Shown: positions 32,896 to 42,301 of the stretch, one piece after another
Layout: each line of letters starts with the position of its first letter
Position numbering within the stretch: position 1 is the stretch's first letter
Source: Methanobacteriota archaeon
GTDB lineage: Archaea > Thermoplasmatota > Thermoplasmata > RBG-16-68-12 > JAJISG01
DNA length: 64,000 nt
Reading direction: 5' to 3'
NCBI GenBank assembly: GCA_030594205.1
Contig: JAUVFR010000006.1
Coordinates: 1 to 64,000, forward strand
Translations under genes and position numbers: made by a program
Notes under the pieces: model-generated
What the model saw: only the letters and a program-made list of their open reading frames with translations
Told to the model about the DNA's origin: nothing
The model's database searches: none

Positions 32896-34308
32896 GTGAA
32901 GAGGCTCGCGACCCAGGCTGCCGAACGCGTGAAGCGGGCAGGCCATGTCGACGTCTTCAGCCACATCGATCCCGACGGGATCACGTCAGGAACCATCGCT
33001 TCCCAGGCCCTGGAGCGCCTGGGGATCGACCATGAGATGCACTTCCTGAAGAAGTTGGACTCCAGGGCTGTGGAGGAGATCAAGGACCGCAACCCGGAGG
33101 CGGTGTGGTTCACGGACTTGGGGAGCGGCCTTTTCCATCGCCTCGCCGACCTGAGTGGCGTGATCACGGACCACCACCTCCCCTCCGAGGTCGTCGTGCC
33201 CGGGGGAGATCGGGACGACCTCCGTGACTACATGACCCCTGACATGGTTCACGTCAACCCCCACTTGGTGGGCATCGACGGAACCAGCGAGCTCAGCAGC
33301 TCGGGAACCGCGTACCTGGTGGCCCGGGCGCTGAGTCGGGAGAACCAGGACCTGGCCGCCCTCGGGGCGGTCGGAGCGGTCGGCGACTTGCAGGATCGGG
33401 CCCAGGGCCGCCTGGTGGGGGCCAATCGGGAGGTGGTGGGTGACGGCGAGCGATCCGGCGTCCTCCAGGTCATCCGCGACCTGCGCCTCTTCGGACGGGA
33501 GACGCGTCCCGTGTTCCGGCTCCTCCAGTATGCGCACGATCCCCCGCTCCCCCATCTGACGGAGGACGCGGAGGCCTGCATCGTGTTCTTCCTCGAACTG
33601 GGCATCGACCTCAAAGGCGAGGGCGGATGGCGTAGGTGGATCGACCTGGAGGCGGAGGAGAAGCGTACGGTCGTCTCCGAGCTGGTCATGTCCCTCCTCC
33701 AGAAGGGGTACGGCCACGCCCAGGCCCGCCGGCTCACCGGGGAGGTCTACCTCCTCCCGCGCGAAGAAGAGGGAACTCCCCTTCACGACGCGAAGGAGTT
33801 CGCCACACTCCTTAACGCGTGTGGCCGGTACGAGGCGGGGGAGGTAGGCTACCTCGTCTGCCGAGGCGACCGCGGGGAAGCGTACAAGCAGGCCCTCGGC
33901 CTCCTGAAGGGGCACCGGCGGCACATCGTGACCTCCTTGGACGTCGTGGACGATGTGGGCGTGGAGAGCCTGGACCACATCCAATGGTTCCACGGCGGGG
34001 ACCGAATCAAGGACACGGTGGTGGGGATTGCCGCCGGGATGGTGCTCGGCTCGGGTTCCGTCAAGCAGGACATGCCCCTCTTCGCGTTCGCCCAAGCAGA
34101 GGATGGGGTCAAGGTCAGTGCCCGCGCATCTCAGCGTCTGTTGCAGCGAGGGCTCAACCTCGCGGTGGTGGTGCGTGAGGCGGCGGCGAAGGTCGGAGGA
34201 GAGGGAGGGGGCCATGCCGTGGCCGCGGGCGCGACCATCCCGCCAGGCACGGAAGACGAGTTCCTGCGGATCGCGGACGGAATGGTCGGCGTCCAGCTGC
34301 AGGCCTGA
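32896..34308 (+). CDS. DHH-family RecJ-like single-strand exonuclease
   Basis: A 470-residue phosphoesterase related to bacterial RecJ and to the archaeal GINS-associated nuclease. Motif HIDPDG at residues 23-28 and DHH at 92-94 carry the metal-binding aspartates and histidines, and TDLGSG lies between them. The C-terminal DHHA1 domain shows GGGHAVAAGA. The start is a GTG at leaderless distance from a TATA-like box. Likely role is 5-prime end processing in replication or repair; partnership with the GINS protein at 44291 is possible but not shown by gene order. Confidence 0.88.
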   Translation: MKRLATQAAERVKRAGHVDVFSHIDPDGITSGTIASQALERLGIDHEMHFLKKLDSRAVEEIKDRNPEAVWFTDLGSGLFHRLADLSGVITDHHLPSEVVVPGGDRDDLRDYMTPDMVHVNPHLVGIDGTSELSSSGTAYLVARALSRENQDLAALGAVGAVGDLQDRAQGRLVGANREVVGDGERSGVLQVIRDLRLFGRETRPVFRLLQYAHDPPLPHLTEDAEACIVFFLELGIDLKGEGGWRRWIDLEAEEKRTVVSELVMSLLQKGYGHAQARRLTGEVYLLPREEEGTPLHDAKEFATLLNACGRYEAGEVGYLVCRGDRGEAYKQALGLLKGHRRHIVTSLDVVDDVGVESLDHIQWFHGGDRIKDTVVGIAAGMVLGSGSVKQDMPLFAFAQAEDGVKVSARASQRLLQRGLNLAVVVREAAAKVGGEGGGHAVAAGATIPPGTEDEFLRIADGMVGVQLQA

Positions 34309-34372
34309 GGCCCGTGCCCTTGGTCCCTCAGATGCCCCCCTAGGATCCCGACGCCTCTGCCCCCTGAGAGAT

Positions 34373-34381
34373 GATTAATAA
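34373..34381 (+). promoter_or_regulatory. TATA-like box for alaS
   Basis: The sequence gattaataa lies about 25 bases before the alaS ATG at 34403, indicating a leaderless transcript. Confidence 0.5.
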
Positions 34382-34402
34382 AGCTGCCCCTTAGTCGAAG
34401 GG

Positions 34403-37081
34403 ATGCCCAGCGAGTATGAGCTCGCCTTCTTCGGGGAGAATGGCTTCACCCGCGAGGTCTGCCCAAGCTGCGGGCGGCCCTATTGGTCTCAAGGTGCTCA
34501 CTCGACGTGCGGCGAGACGCCGTGCCAAGAATACGAGTTCATCGGGCACTCCCCCATGAAGAGGGAGCTCGAGCTCCCGGCGATGCGAGAGACGTTTCTC
34601 CGCTTTTTCGAGAACGAGGGCCACCCGCGGATCAGACGCTACCCCGTGGTGGCCCGTTGGCGCAACGACGTCTTCTACACCCAGGCCTCCATTTACCCCT
34701 TCCAACCCTGGGTCATCGAAGGCCTGGCGGAGCCGCCTGCGAACCCCCTCGGCATCTCTCAGCCGTGCGTCCGTTTCAACGACCTGGATAACGTCGGCAA
34801 GACGGGTCAGCACTTCTCGCTCTTCGAGATGATGGCCCACCACGCCTTCAACGCCCCCAAGCGTGTCTACTTTAAGGAGCGAACCACAGAACTTTGCCAT
34901 CGGTTCCTCACCGAGGAGCTGGGCATCGAGGCTCCAAGCCTCCGATACGCGGAGTCTTGGTGGGCGGGAGGGGGGTACAGCGGCCCGTCCTTTGAGGTGA
35001 CCGTAAGCGGGGCCGAGGTGGCCACCCTGGTCTTTATGATGTTCCGGGGGGAAGAGAAGGGTGGCGAGCCCCTCAAGGGCCCCGTGGTGGACACGGGCTA
35101 CGGGCTGGAGCGATTGACCTGGGTGTCCAAAGGATCCCCGAGCGCCTACGAAGCGGTCTTCGGGGACGTGCTTGAGACCCTCAAAGGGGACGCGGGCATC
35201 CAAACCGACGAACGGGTCCTGGCGGAGTACAGCAAGGTAGCAGGGGGAATGAGCATTGAGACCCACGGTGACGTGCGTCGCCTTCGGTCGGATGTCGCGA
35301 ATCGGCTGGGCCTCGGGGTGGAAGAACTGACGGCCTACACCCTGCCGCTGGAGTACGTGTACGCCCTCACCGATCACGCGCGAGCGCTGGCCTTCGTGTT
35401 GGGAGACGGCGTCGTTCCCTCGAACATGAAAGAGGGGTATTTCGCGCGACTCCTCGTGCGGCGTTCGCTCCGCGCGCTGGATCGGCTCGAAATCGATCGA
35501 GACTTGTCCGACATCCTCTCCCTCCAGATTGGCCATTTCGCGAAGGACTTCCCCGAACTCCGGGAGTGGGAGGAGGAGATCCTCAAGCTGGCGGAGGTGG
35601 AGGCCGCCAAGTACGTCCAGACGCTGAAGCGGGGCCGACGGATCGTCCGGGATCGTGAAGCTGGCCTCTCGAAGGGGAAGAGTCTCTCGACGGAGGACCT
35701 GGTGGAGTTGTATGACTCCCACGGCCTGGTCCCCGAGGTCGTCCAGGAGTTCGCCAAAGGGAAGGTCGAGGTCCCGGATGACTTCTTTACCCAAGTTGCC
35801 GATCGCCATCTCGAAGTCGCGGAGGAGCGGCGGGAAGGAGCGACCTCCCCGCCCGACTTCCCCCCCACACGCCTTCGTTATTACGAGGATCCAAAACGCT
35901 TCGTCTTTGAGGCCACCTTCCTGGGAACCTCCGAGGGCGGCGTGGTCCTCGATGAGACCTACTTCTATCCCGAAGGGGGGGGGCAGGAGCCGGACCATGG
36001 GACCATCGGGGAGGTCCCCGTGAACGACGTCCAACTCGTGGGGGGCGTGGCCGTCCATATGGTGCCGGGGAAGGTCTCGTGGAAGAAGGGGGACCGAGTG
36101 GAAGGTCACATCGACGAGGGGCGTCGCATGCGCCTTCTGCGACACCACACCGCCACCCACCTCGTCAACGGGGCCGCACGTCAGGTCCTCGGGCGTCACG
36201 TGTGGCAGACGGGAGCGCACAAGTCGGAGGATCGCGCGACCCTGGACATCACCCACTATCAGGGCCTCACGAGGCGGGAAGTCCAGGCTATCGAGACGCT
36301 GGCGAACCGGATCGTCCTCGAGGACCGTCCGGTCCATCAGCACTTCGTCCCGCGGGAGGAGGCCGAGGCTCACCATGGATTCATCCTCTACCAGGGGGGT
36401 TCCATCCCCGGGAGGGACATCCGGGTCGTGGACGTGGAGGACTTCGACGTCGAAGGGTGTGGCGGGACTCACGCCCTTCATACCGGCGAGGTGGGGCTAA
36501 TCAAGATCTACCGAAGCCGACGGATTCAGGATGGTGTCGTCCGGCTGGAGTTCGTTGCCGGGGAGGCGGCGTTGGACCGCTTCCGGCAGCGGGAGCGAAC
36601 GCTCGAAGAGGCCAGCGAGATCCTCCGCACAAAGCCCGACGAGCTTCCCACCGCGGCAGACCGACTGGTGACCGCAAACAGGGAGCTCTCCGCGAAGGTC
36701 GAGCGTGCCGAAAGGCAGGCTTTCGCCCAGGAAGTGGAGGAGCTTCTCGCGGGGGCGGAGGACGTGGGAGGAACCCGGCTCGTGATCCACCTACGGATGG
36801 GGAGCAGTAAGGATCTCGTTGCCCTGGCCCAGGGGCTTCTGCGGGGACCCGGGGTCGTCGGGATCCTGGGTTCGCGAGATGGGACGGCCAGCATCCTCAT
36901 CGGCCGGAGCGACGACGTATCTCTGGACGCCCGAGAGGCCATCGAGACGGCTGCCGAACTTCTAGGAGGGAGGGGCGGCGGGAAACCTGATCTCGCCCAG
37001 GGGGGAGGCCCGCAGGCGGACCGTTTGGAGGAAGCCCTTGCCGAAGCAGAAGCCCGGGTTCGGGCGCTCCTGAGAGGTTGA
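34403..37081 (+). CDS. alaS: alanyl-tRNA synthetase
   Basis: Charges tRNA-Ala with alanine. The 892-residue protein begins with the archaeal N-terminal zinc-like segment (FTREVCPSCGRPYWSQ, HSTCGETPCQEY) and the class II catalytic core (FENEGHPRIRRYPVVARWRN, QPCVRFNDLDNVGKTGQHF). The editing domain contains HHTATHLVNGA and the VEGCGGTHALHTGE cysteine/histidine motif, and a C-terminal DHHA1-type region (GGGKPDLAQGGG) follows. All expected domains are present, and length fits archaeal AlaRS. Confidence 0.97.
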   Translation: MPSEYELAFFGENGFTREVCPSCGRPYWSQGAHSTCGETPCQEYEFIGHSPMKRELELPAMRETFLRFFENEGHPRIRRYPVVARWRNDVFYTQASIYPFQPWVIEGLAEPPANPLGISQPCVRFNDLDNVGKTGQHFSLFEMMAHHAFNAPKRVYFKERTTELCHRFLTEELGIEAPSLRYAESWWAGGGYSGPSFEVTVSGAEVATLVFMMFRGEEKGGEPLKGPVVDTGYGLERLTWVSKGSPSAYEAVFGDVLETLKGDAGIQTDERVLAEYSKVAGGMSIETHGDVRRLRSDVANRLGLGVEELTAYTLPLEYVYALTDHARALAFVLGDGVVPSNMKEGYFARLLVRRSLRALDRLEIDRDLSDILSLQIGHFAKDFPELREWEEEILKLAEVEAAKYVQTLKRGRRIVRDREAGLSKGKSLSTEDLVELYDSHGLVPEVVQEFAKGKVEVPDDFFTQVADRHLEVAEERREGATSPPDFPPTRLRYYEDPKRFVFEATFLGTSEGGVVLDETYFYPEGGGQEPDHGTIGEVPVNDVQLVGGVAVHMVPGKVSWKKGDRVEGHIDEGRRMRLLRHHTATHLVNGAARQVLGRHVWQTGAHKSEDRATLDITHYQGLTRREVQAIETLANRIVLEDRPVHQHFVPREEAEAHHGFILYQGGSIPGRDIRVVDVEDFDVEGCGGTHALHTGEVGLIKIYRSRRIQDGVVRLEFVAGEAALDRFRQRERTLEEASEILRTKPDELPTAADRLVTANRELSAKVERAERQAFAQEVEELLAGAEDVGGTRLVIHLRMGSSKDLVALAQGLLRGPGVVGILGSRDGTASILIGRSDDVSLDAREAIETAAELLGGRGGGKPDLAQGGGPQADRLEEALAEAEARVRALLRG

Positions 37082-37124
37082 GGGTTCGCCCGTGAATCTC
37101 GGCCCTGAAAGTCTCCGCCATGCC

Positions 37125-37132
37125 TTTTAATA
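37125..37132 (+). promoter_or_regulatory. TATA-like box for the M50 protease gene
   Basis: The sequence ttttaata is centred about 29 bases before the ATG at 37158, giving a leaderless transcript. Confidence 0.5.
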
Positions 37133-37157
37133 CGGGCCTTTCCGTAGAGCGGCCAGG

Positions 37158-38642
37158 ATGGAGTCCCTGGCTGACGAGGTCGAAGAAGTCAGGGCCCTCG
37201 TAGGTCGCCATTTCGCCATTTACGACATCCGGGTTCGGCCTGAGGCCATCGCCGTTTTCGTCCGCGCGGAAGCCCCGCAGCTCGACGAGCGGTTCGAGGC
37301 CTTGCGCCTCGAGATGCGAGGGGGGAAGTACCTCCCCTTGCTCCGCCTCGAAGGCGGCGAACACATCCTCTACGTTCAGCGGAGTCCCCCCCGCCGGTTT
37401 CGTGGAATCTGGCTGAACGTCGTCTTGTTGGCGGCGACTCTGGCAACGACCCTCATCGCCGGGATGATCCACTGGGCGGGTTACAACAGGTCGGAGGACA
37501 TTCTCACGCTCTCTAACGCCCTCTTCGGCGGCCTATTCTTCACGCTCCCCCTCATGGCAATCCTCGGAACGCATGAGATGGGGCATTTCATTATGGCACG
37601 CCGACACAAGGTCGCCGCCTCCCTGCCCTTCTTCATCCCCGCCCCGCCCCCGGTTATCTTCGGAACCTTTGGTGCCCTTATCAGCATGCGGGAGCCCATC
37701 CCGAACAAGAAGGCCCTCATGGACATCGGGATGTCGGGTCCCCTCCTCGGACTGGCCGTGGCGCTGCCCGTCACCCTCCTGGGTCTCTACCTCAACGCTC
37801 TCGATCCACCACTGGCAGGGACGAACGTTGGCGGCCAGGCTGTCGTCAACCTCCCGATCCTCTACCAGGCCATGCTCTTCGCCATCCCGATCCCGGACAA
37901 CGCCCTCCTTCACCCCACGGCCTTCGCAGGATGGGTCGGCTTTCTGGTCACGGGACTCAACCTTCTCCCCGCGGGCCAGCTCGATGGGGGCCACGTCGCG
38001 AGGGCTCTCCTTGGGGACAAAGCCAAGTATCTGAGCTACGCGGCCTTCGCCATCCTGCTCGCCCTCGGCTTCGTGTTCTTCTTCTCCTGGATCATCCTGG
38101 CTTTTCTGGTCCTCTTCCTCGGCCTCCGCCACCCCCCGCCCCTGAACGACATCACGCGCCTGGACGTCGGCCGCAAACTCGCGGGCGTTGGGGTATTTGT
38201 CCTCCTGATTTTGTCCCTCCACTGGATACCCCTCCAGGAGATTCCCGTCGACGTGGCGGCGCAGTTCCGCGACCCCGCCGACCCCCTGGTAGCCATCGAG
38301 GAGGACAACGTGACGCTGACAAACTTCACCGCGAACTACACCTTCATCCTGACCATCACGGGGAACGTCCGCACCGTGGTCGAGCTGAGCTTCGGCAGCT
38401 CCATCGAGAATCTGCCTGACTGGGAGATTCTTTTCACCAGCGTGGATAACATGGAGATACGCGGGGAGAACGCCACCGTGATCCTGGATGCGTCGCGTTC
38501 CGCGGTGGGAACGATACTCATCCGTGCACCCATCTTTGTTCCCCCCGGGGCCACCCGGTTCCTCGAGATCGTGGGGGACCTCCGGTCGGAGGCCTTCGGC
38601 GGTCGGGCGCAGGCCACGTTGTCCCTCAGGATCGATCTCTAG
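37158..38642 (+). CDS. site-2-protease-like (M50) membrane metalloprotease
   Basis: A 494-residue membrane protein. The zinc site is complete: HEMGH at residues 139-143 in one membrane segment and LDGGH at 275-279 in another, the HExxH and LDG motifs of S2P-like proteases. Residues 1-80 are soluble; hydrophobic segments run from about 84 to 365; the last 120 residues form a beta-rich domain rich in Asn-x-Thr sites, probably outside the cell. Members cleave membrane-spanning regulators. The substrate is unknown. The end overlaps the convergent methyltransferase gene by four bases. Confidence 0.9.
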   Translation: MESLADEVEEVRALVGRHFAIYDIRVRPEAIAVFVRAEAPQLDERFEALRLEMRGGKYLPLLRLEGGEHILYVQRSPPRRFRGIWLNVVLLAATLATTLIAGMIHWAGYNRSEDILTLSNALFGGLFFTLPLMAILGTHEMGHFIMARRHKVAASLPFFIPAPPPVIFGTFGALISMREPIPNKKALMDIGMSGPLLGLAVALPVTLLGLYLNALDPPLAGTNVGGQAVVNLPILYQAMLFAIPIPDNALLHPTAFAGWVGFLVTGLNLLPAGQLDGGHVARALLGDKAKYLSYAAFAILLALGFVFFFSWIILAFLVLFLGLRHPPPLNDITRLDVGRKLAGVGVFVLLILSLHWIPLQEIPVDVAAQFRDPADPLVAIEEDNVTLTNFTANYTFILTITGNVRTVVELSFGSSIENLPDWEILFTSVDNMEIRGENATVILDASRSAVGTILIRAPIFVPPGATRFLEIVGDLRSEAFGGRAQATLSLRIDL

Positions 38643-39634
38643 CTGCGCTCGAAGAGGCAGAAGTACCGGTCCAGGGAGCGGTGCACTCGGACCTTGTGCC
38701 ATTCGAGCATCGCAAAGTGACGTCGGCCCAGTTCGATGAGCTCCGGGTCGGGGAGGGCAATGGCCAAGCGCCCGCCTTTGCGGAGAACGCCATGAAACGC
38801 GCGGAACGCGCGCCGCAAGAGGTCCGGCAGGTCCTCCCCCCGCGTCGTGGCACCTCGACCGTAGGGTGGATCCGTGGCGATGGCGTCCGCTTGGTTCATC
38901 GTCGCGGAGACCTCCCCCACGTCGGTGGCATAGAGCTCCGCCTCCATTCTAAAGTGTCGCAGGTTCCGTCTGCACCCTTCGATGACATCCTGCCGCAGGT
39001 CTCCTCCGACGGGACGCGCTCCCACCAGGAAGGCCTCCATGAGAATCCCCCCCGTGCCGCAGAAGGGATCGAGGAGAATCTCCCCCGGGGCAACGCCCGT
39101 GAGGTTCACGAGGGCGCGGGCGAAACGCGGGTGCATGACCACGGGGCGGGCGAACGGTCGGTGTCGGGCGGTGCGAGTCTCAAATTCACCCCGATTCACC
39201 TCCGCGGAGACAGGGTAGAGAAAGGCCTGCCGCCCTCGGACCAGCCGCAGGTCCACCTCGGGAGTTTCCAGGTCGACGACGCCCGTGGTCGCGAGCAGCT
39301 CGCCGAGCCGGGACTCCAGGCTGCTCGGTGCGCCATCAAGATAATCGGCCACACGCAGCCGGAACCGCCTTCCCTGCAGGTCGAGGGACGGGAGTCGAGT
39401 CTGGATCTCCTCCAGCTCGCCCCACAACCAGGTCTTCCCCGCGGCCCGAGCGAAGGCGAGACGGGCAAGGAGCTTAGGGAGATCCACCTCCGATGGAAAG
39501 GCGGCGACCCGCGGCTCCACCCAGACCCCCCTCGGGCTGTGGCCCATGCCCCGGAGGACGGCAAGCACCTCGGCAATCGGGAGGTTGGGGTGCTCTCCCG
39601 AGAGCTCGACTACTGAGAGGCTCGTCTCAGGCAT
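38639..39634 (-). CDS. tRNA (guanine(10)-N2)-methyltransferase-like protein (Trm11/TrmG10 type)
   Basis: A 331-residue protein with an N-terminal THUMP-like region and a C-terminal class I methyltransferase. The SAM site is LLDPFCGTGGILMEA, and the catalytic motif for exocyclic N-methylation of guanine is TDPPYGRG. The N-terminal FARPVVMHPRFARALVNLTG block links the two halves as in archaeal TrmG10. It would methylate G10 in the tRNA D-arm. It is convergent with the M50 protease gene. Confidence 0.87.
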   Translation of the reverse strand: MPETSLSVVELSGEHPNLPIAEVLAVLRGMGHSPRGVWVEPRVAAFPSEVDLPKLLARLAFARAAGKTWLWGELEEIQTRLPSLDLQGRRFRLRVADYLDGAPSSLESRLGELLATTGVVDLETPEVDLRLVRGRQAFLYPVSAEVNRGEFETRTARHRPFARPVVMHPRFARALVNLTGVAPGEILLDPFCGTGGILMEAFLVGARPVGGDLRQDVIEGCRRNLRHFRMEAELYATDVGEVSATMNQADAIATDPPYGRGATTRGEDLPDLLRRAFRAFHGVLRKGGRLAIALPDPELIELGRRHFAMLEWHKVRVHRSLDRYFCLFERS

Positions 39635-39769
39635 CCCGTTCCCTCACGCCCACCGACTCAACGAATCCAACGGCCAGAGGTGGATGCGAGTATTAAGGAG
39701 AAGGGACCGGCAAGGGCCGGACCCACACCGAAAAGCCCTTAGGGGGCCCAGATTCATGGATCGGACGGC

Positions 39770-40258
39770 ATGTCTTCGGCTAAGCGGGAGGGCACCTTCG
39801 AAGAATTTCCCGCGTACGTCGTCCGCGACTTCCAGCCCGAGGACGTAGCGGAACTCAAGGCTCTGACCCACACGGCCCTGGGAGAGGACTACCCCCGGTC
39901 CCTCTTCCTTGACATCCACGGCTGGTGGCCCGAGGGCTTCATTGTGACGTCCTGGCGAGACGAAGTCATTGCCTTCATAGCCGGCCTCGTCTCGTCTCCC
40001 GGCAAAGCCCGGATACTCATGCTTGCGGTCCGGGAGGACCTTCGGAGTCGAGGCATCGGCACGGCCCTCATGAAGGAGTTCACCCGTCGGTGCCGCCTCC
40101 GAGGACTGCGTTCGATCGAACTCGAGGTCCGGAACAGCAACCCGCGGGCCATGGAGTTCTACAAGCGGCTGGGCTACACCGTGCGGTACCTCCTCCCGCG
40201 CTTCTACACCGACGGGGAGGACGGGTACAAGTTGTGGAGACCCCTCCCCAAGGAGTAG
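39770..40258 (+). CDS. GNAT-family N-acetyltransferase
   Basis: A 162-residue acetyltransferase of the RimI-like group. The acetyl-CoA-binding motif is RSRGIGTALMKEF, preceded by ILMLAVREDL as beta strand 4, and followed by NPRAMEFYKRLGYTVRYLLPRFY, in which NxxAxxFY and the RYY-like segment resemble protein N-terminal acetyltransferases (Ard1/RimI). The start MSSAKREG is at ATG 39770; I see no TATA box at leaderless distance. The substrate is probably protein N termini, by inference. Confidence 0.82.
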   Translation: MSSAKREGTFEEFPAYVVRDFQPEDVAELKALTHTALGEDYPRSLFLDIHGWWPEGFIVTSWRDEVIAFIAGLVSSPGKARILMLAVREDLRSRGIGTALMKEFTRRCRLRGLRSIELEVRNSNPRAMEFYKRLGYTVRYLLPRFYTDGEDGYKLWRPLPKE

Positions 40259-40306
40259 GACACGCCTCGTATCCTTGTAGGGCCCGCTCCTTCTCCCCAC
40301 CGTCCG

Positions 40307-40748
40307 ATGGACGCGATCAGCGCTGAGGAAGTGATGCGTCACGCGCCCGACGCCTCCCGGGACTTGGATTCTCATCTCCGGGTCGGCGTGCTGAGCCTTC
40401 CCGGGGTGGAGGAGGCGTGCTTCGGGGACGGAGGGGGGAACCTACTTCGTGGCCTTCTCCTTCGACGACGACCTCGTCCTTCGAGCCCATATGGAGAATC
40501 CGCTGCGTGTTGCGCTCGAGATGTCGGAGGGGGTAGCGCAGACGTTCCTAAACCGCCCCGACCTGGCGCGCACCGAGTTTCGACCCCCGGGCGAGAGCGA
40601 CCCGCGCCCCCTCGGAGAAATCATTGAGGCAGCCCGAGAAGCGACGGGCGGTTCGATCGCCATCGATCTCGTCGTCACTTCCCAAGAAGACCTCCGGGCT
40701 GCGGTTCGACTAGGTCACGCCAGGTACGACGTCTTGATGGCCGGCTGA
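40307..40748 (+). pseudogene. hypothetical gene split by a single-base frameshift
   Basis: Two overlapping frames make one sensible protein of about 146 residues if one G is removed from the six-G run at 40433-40438. The first frame gives MDAISAEEVMRHAPDASRDL to GVEEACFGDGG, and the other frame continues YFVAFSFDDDLVLRAHMEN to HARYDVLMAG and a stop at 40748. I do not recognise the family. Either the run carries a sequencing error or the gene is truly broken; upstream and downstream parts show similar codon use, so decay, if real, is recent. Confidence 0.7.
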
Positions 40749-40765
40749 GGACACCCAGCCTCCCC

Positions 40766-42241
40766 CTACCCGATGTACCGCTCGTCGTCTGACTCGTGGT
40801 AGTTCCAGTACTGGTAGGGCGCAGTCGCCCGCTGGGCCTCGGTAAGGTCCCTGGATAGGCCCCCCTCGTAGGAGCCGTACCGCTCCTTGATCTGCTCCTC
40901 CACGGTGCGGGCAATCTTCACGGCCCGGGCGATGTGGGACGCCTCGATACGATCCCCGCTCTCGTTCACGACCAGGTCCCCGGCGGACCGGATTAGGCCG
41001 CCCATCTCCCGAAGCCGTAGAGTCAGGGAGCCGCTCTTCCCCTCCTGCTCCTTCGCCCGGCGGCGCGACTCTTTGATGATCGCCTCCACGGCCTCCTTGG
41101 AGGCGTGAGGGATCCGTCGGTCCATCGCGATCTCCTGGGCCACGAACTGGGCCATCTTCGCCCGATTTGTCTCGTTGTCGGGCATGGTGGTCTCCACGAG
41201 GACCTCGTAGCCGGATCCGACGATCCGGGAGCGGAGCGGGGAGAGGACGTAAGGGAGATCTTGGATGTTGCAGGCCGCGACGAAAATGAAGTCACACGGA
41301 ACCGCATCCACACGTACGCTTGCCCCCGCGCTCTGCGGGTTCCGGCCGCTAATGGGGAACCGCTTCTCCTGCATGGCCGTGAGGATGTAACGCTGCAGAG
41401 GGCCGAGTTGCTGCAGCTCGTCGATGAACAGGACCCCTTCGTGGGATTCATGAATCGCTCCGGCGACAACACGCACGTAGGGCTCGGTCCCTAGCTGCGG
41501 ATGTCCGCCGTAGGGGTCGTGTTTCACGTCCCCTAGGAGTTCCGTCTCGCTGGCCCCCGTGGCCAGGAGGAACGGGTGGCGCTCCAGGGGGACCAACACC
41601 TTGTGGGGGCTCTCCTTCTCAATCTTCCGCCGCTTCTCCAGTGCCTTCTGGTCGAGGACCTTGACGAGTTCGCCCGCCCGCTCGTAGACCACGACCTCCT
41701 CCTTCCCGAACTGCTTCCGGGTCGTGGTGACGCGGTCCTTCTGGCTCATCTGTCCCAGGGTCACCTCCATAATCCCGCTGAGCAGGTCTCCGAAGGGGTT
41801 CCCCATGTTCTGCACGGCCGCCTTGGGCCGGGAACACCCGGGGCACACCGCGTCGGAGGGGGGGGAGTAGTGACCGCAATGGACGCACCGATACCGGAGG
41901 CGCTCCGCCACGCTGATGGGGACCTCCTCCGGGTCAATGAGTTCGCCCTCCGCCCCCTTGAGAGCCGACACCTCCCTGAGGGCCTCCTCGCGCCCCTTGA
42001 CTTCCACAAGGGGCCTCTCGGGGCTCTCCGGATTGTGGACGACCCGTATCTCCTCGTTGGGTGGAGAAAGGTGAAGCGCGAGTGCCTGGGCGATCATGGA
42101 CTTGCCCGTGCCAGGCGGCCCCACGAGGAGGAGGTGACGACGCTGTTTGGCCGCGATGCGCGCGAGACCGACCGCTTCGTCCTGCCCAACCACCCGATTC
42201 AGGGGGTCGGGAGGAATCAGGACGTCCTCGGTGGTCTCCAT
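40766..42241 (-). CDS. Lon-like AAA+ ATPase lacking the protease domain, with zinc ribbon
   Basis: A 491-residue relative of LonB. Walker A GPPGTGKS (residues 41-48), Walker B VLFIDE (270-275), and the MPDNETNRAKMAQFVAQEIA and SLTLRLREMGGLIRSAGDL segments match LonB closely. Between them, where LonB has its two membrane segments, lies a zinc ribbon with Cys119, Cys122, Cys133 and Cys136. The protein ends just after the AAA+ lid with a Tyr-rich tail, so the Ser/Lys protease domain is absent. It follows dnaG by about 60 bases. The start is uncertain: the frame is open without a standard start codon back to the dnaG stop. Function unknown; perhaps an unfoldase or remodelling factor. Confidence 0.85.
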   Translation of the reverse strand: METTEDVLIPPDPLNRVVGQDEAVGLARIAAKQRRHLLLVGPPGTGKSMIAQALALHLSPPNEEIRVVHNPESPERPLVEVKGREEALREVSALKGAEGELIDPEEVPISVAERLRYRCVHCGHYSPPSDAVCPGCSRPKAAVQNMGNPFGDLLSGIMEVTLGQMSQKDRVTTTRKQFGKEEVVVYERAGELVKVLDQKALEKRRKIEKESPHKVLVPLERHPFLLATGASETELLGDVKHDPYGGHPQLGTEPYVRVVAGAIHESHEGVLFIDELQQLGPLQRYILTAMQEKRFPISGRNPQSAGASVRVDAVPCDFIFVAACNIQDLPYVLSPLRSRIVGSGYEVLVETTMPDNETNRAKMAQFVAQEIAMDRRIPHASKEAVEAIIKESRRRAKEQEGKSGSLTLRLREMGGLIRSAGDLVVNESGDRIEASHIARAVKIARTVEEQIKERYGSYEGGLSRDLTEAQRATAPYQYWNYHESDDERYIG

Positions 42242-42301
42242 CTCCTCCCAGGAGAAGCCCTTTTGGGCGTCCAGGATGCCCTTGGAGACGATAGGAGCAC
42301 C

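Noticed and set aside
34391-36481. Minus-strand frame of 696 codons opposite alaS
   Set aside because: Mirror image of the alaS frame without any recognisable domain.
40766-42241. A second active Lon protease
   Set aside because: The frame ends after the AAA+ region; no EGDSA or lysine motif of the S16 protease follows before the stop.
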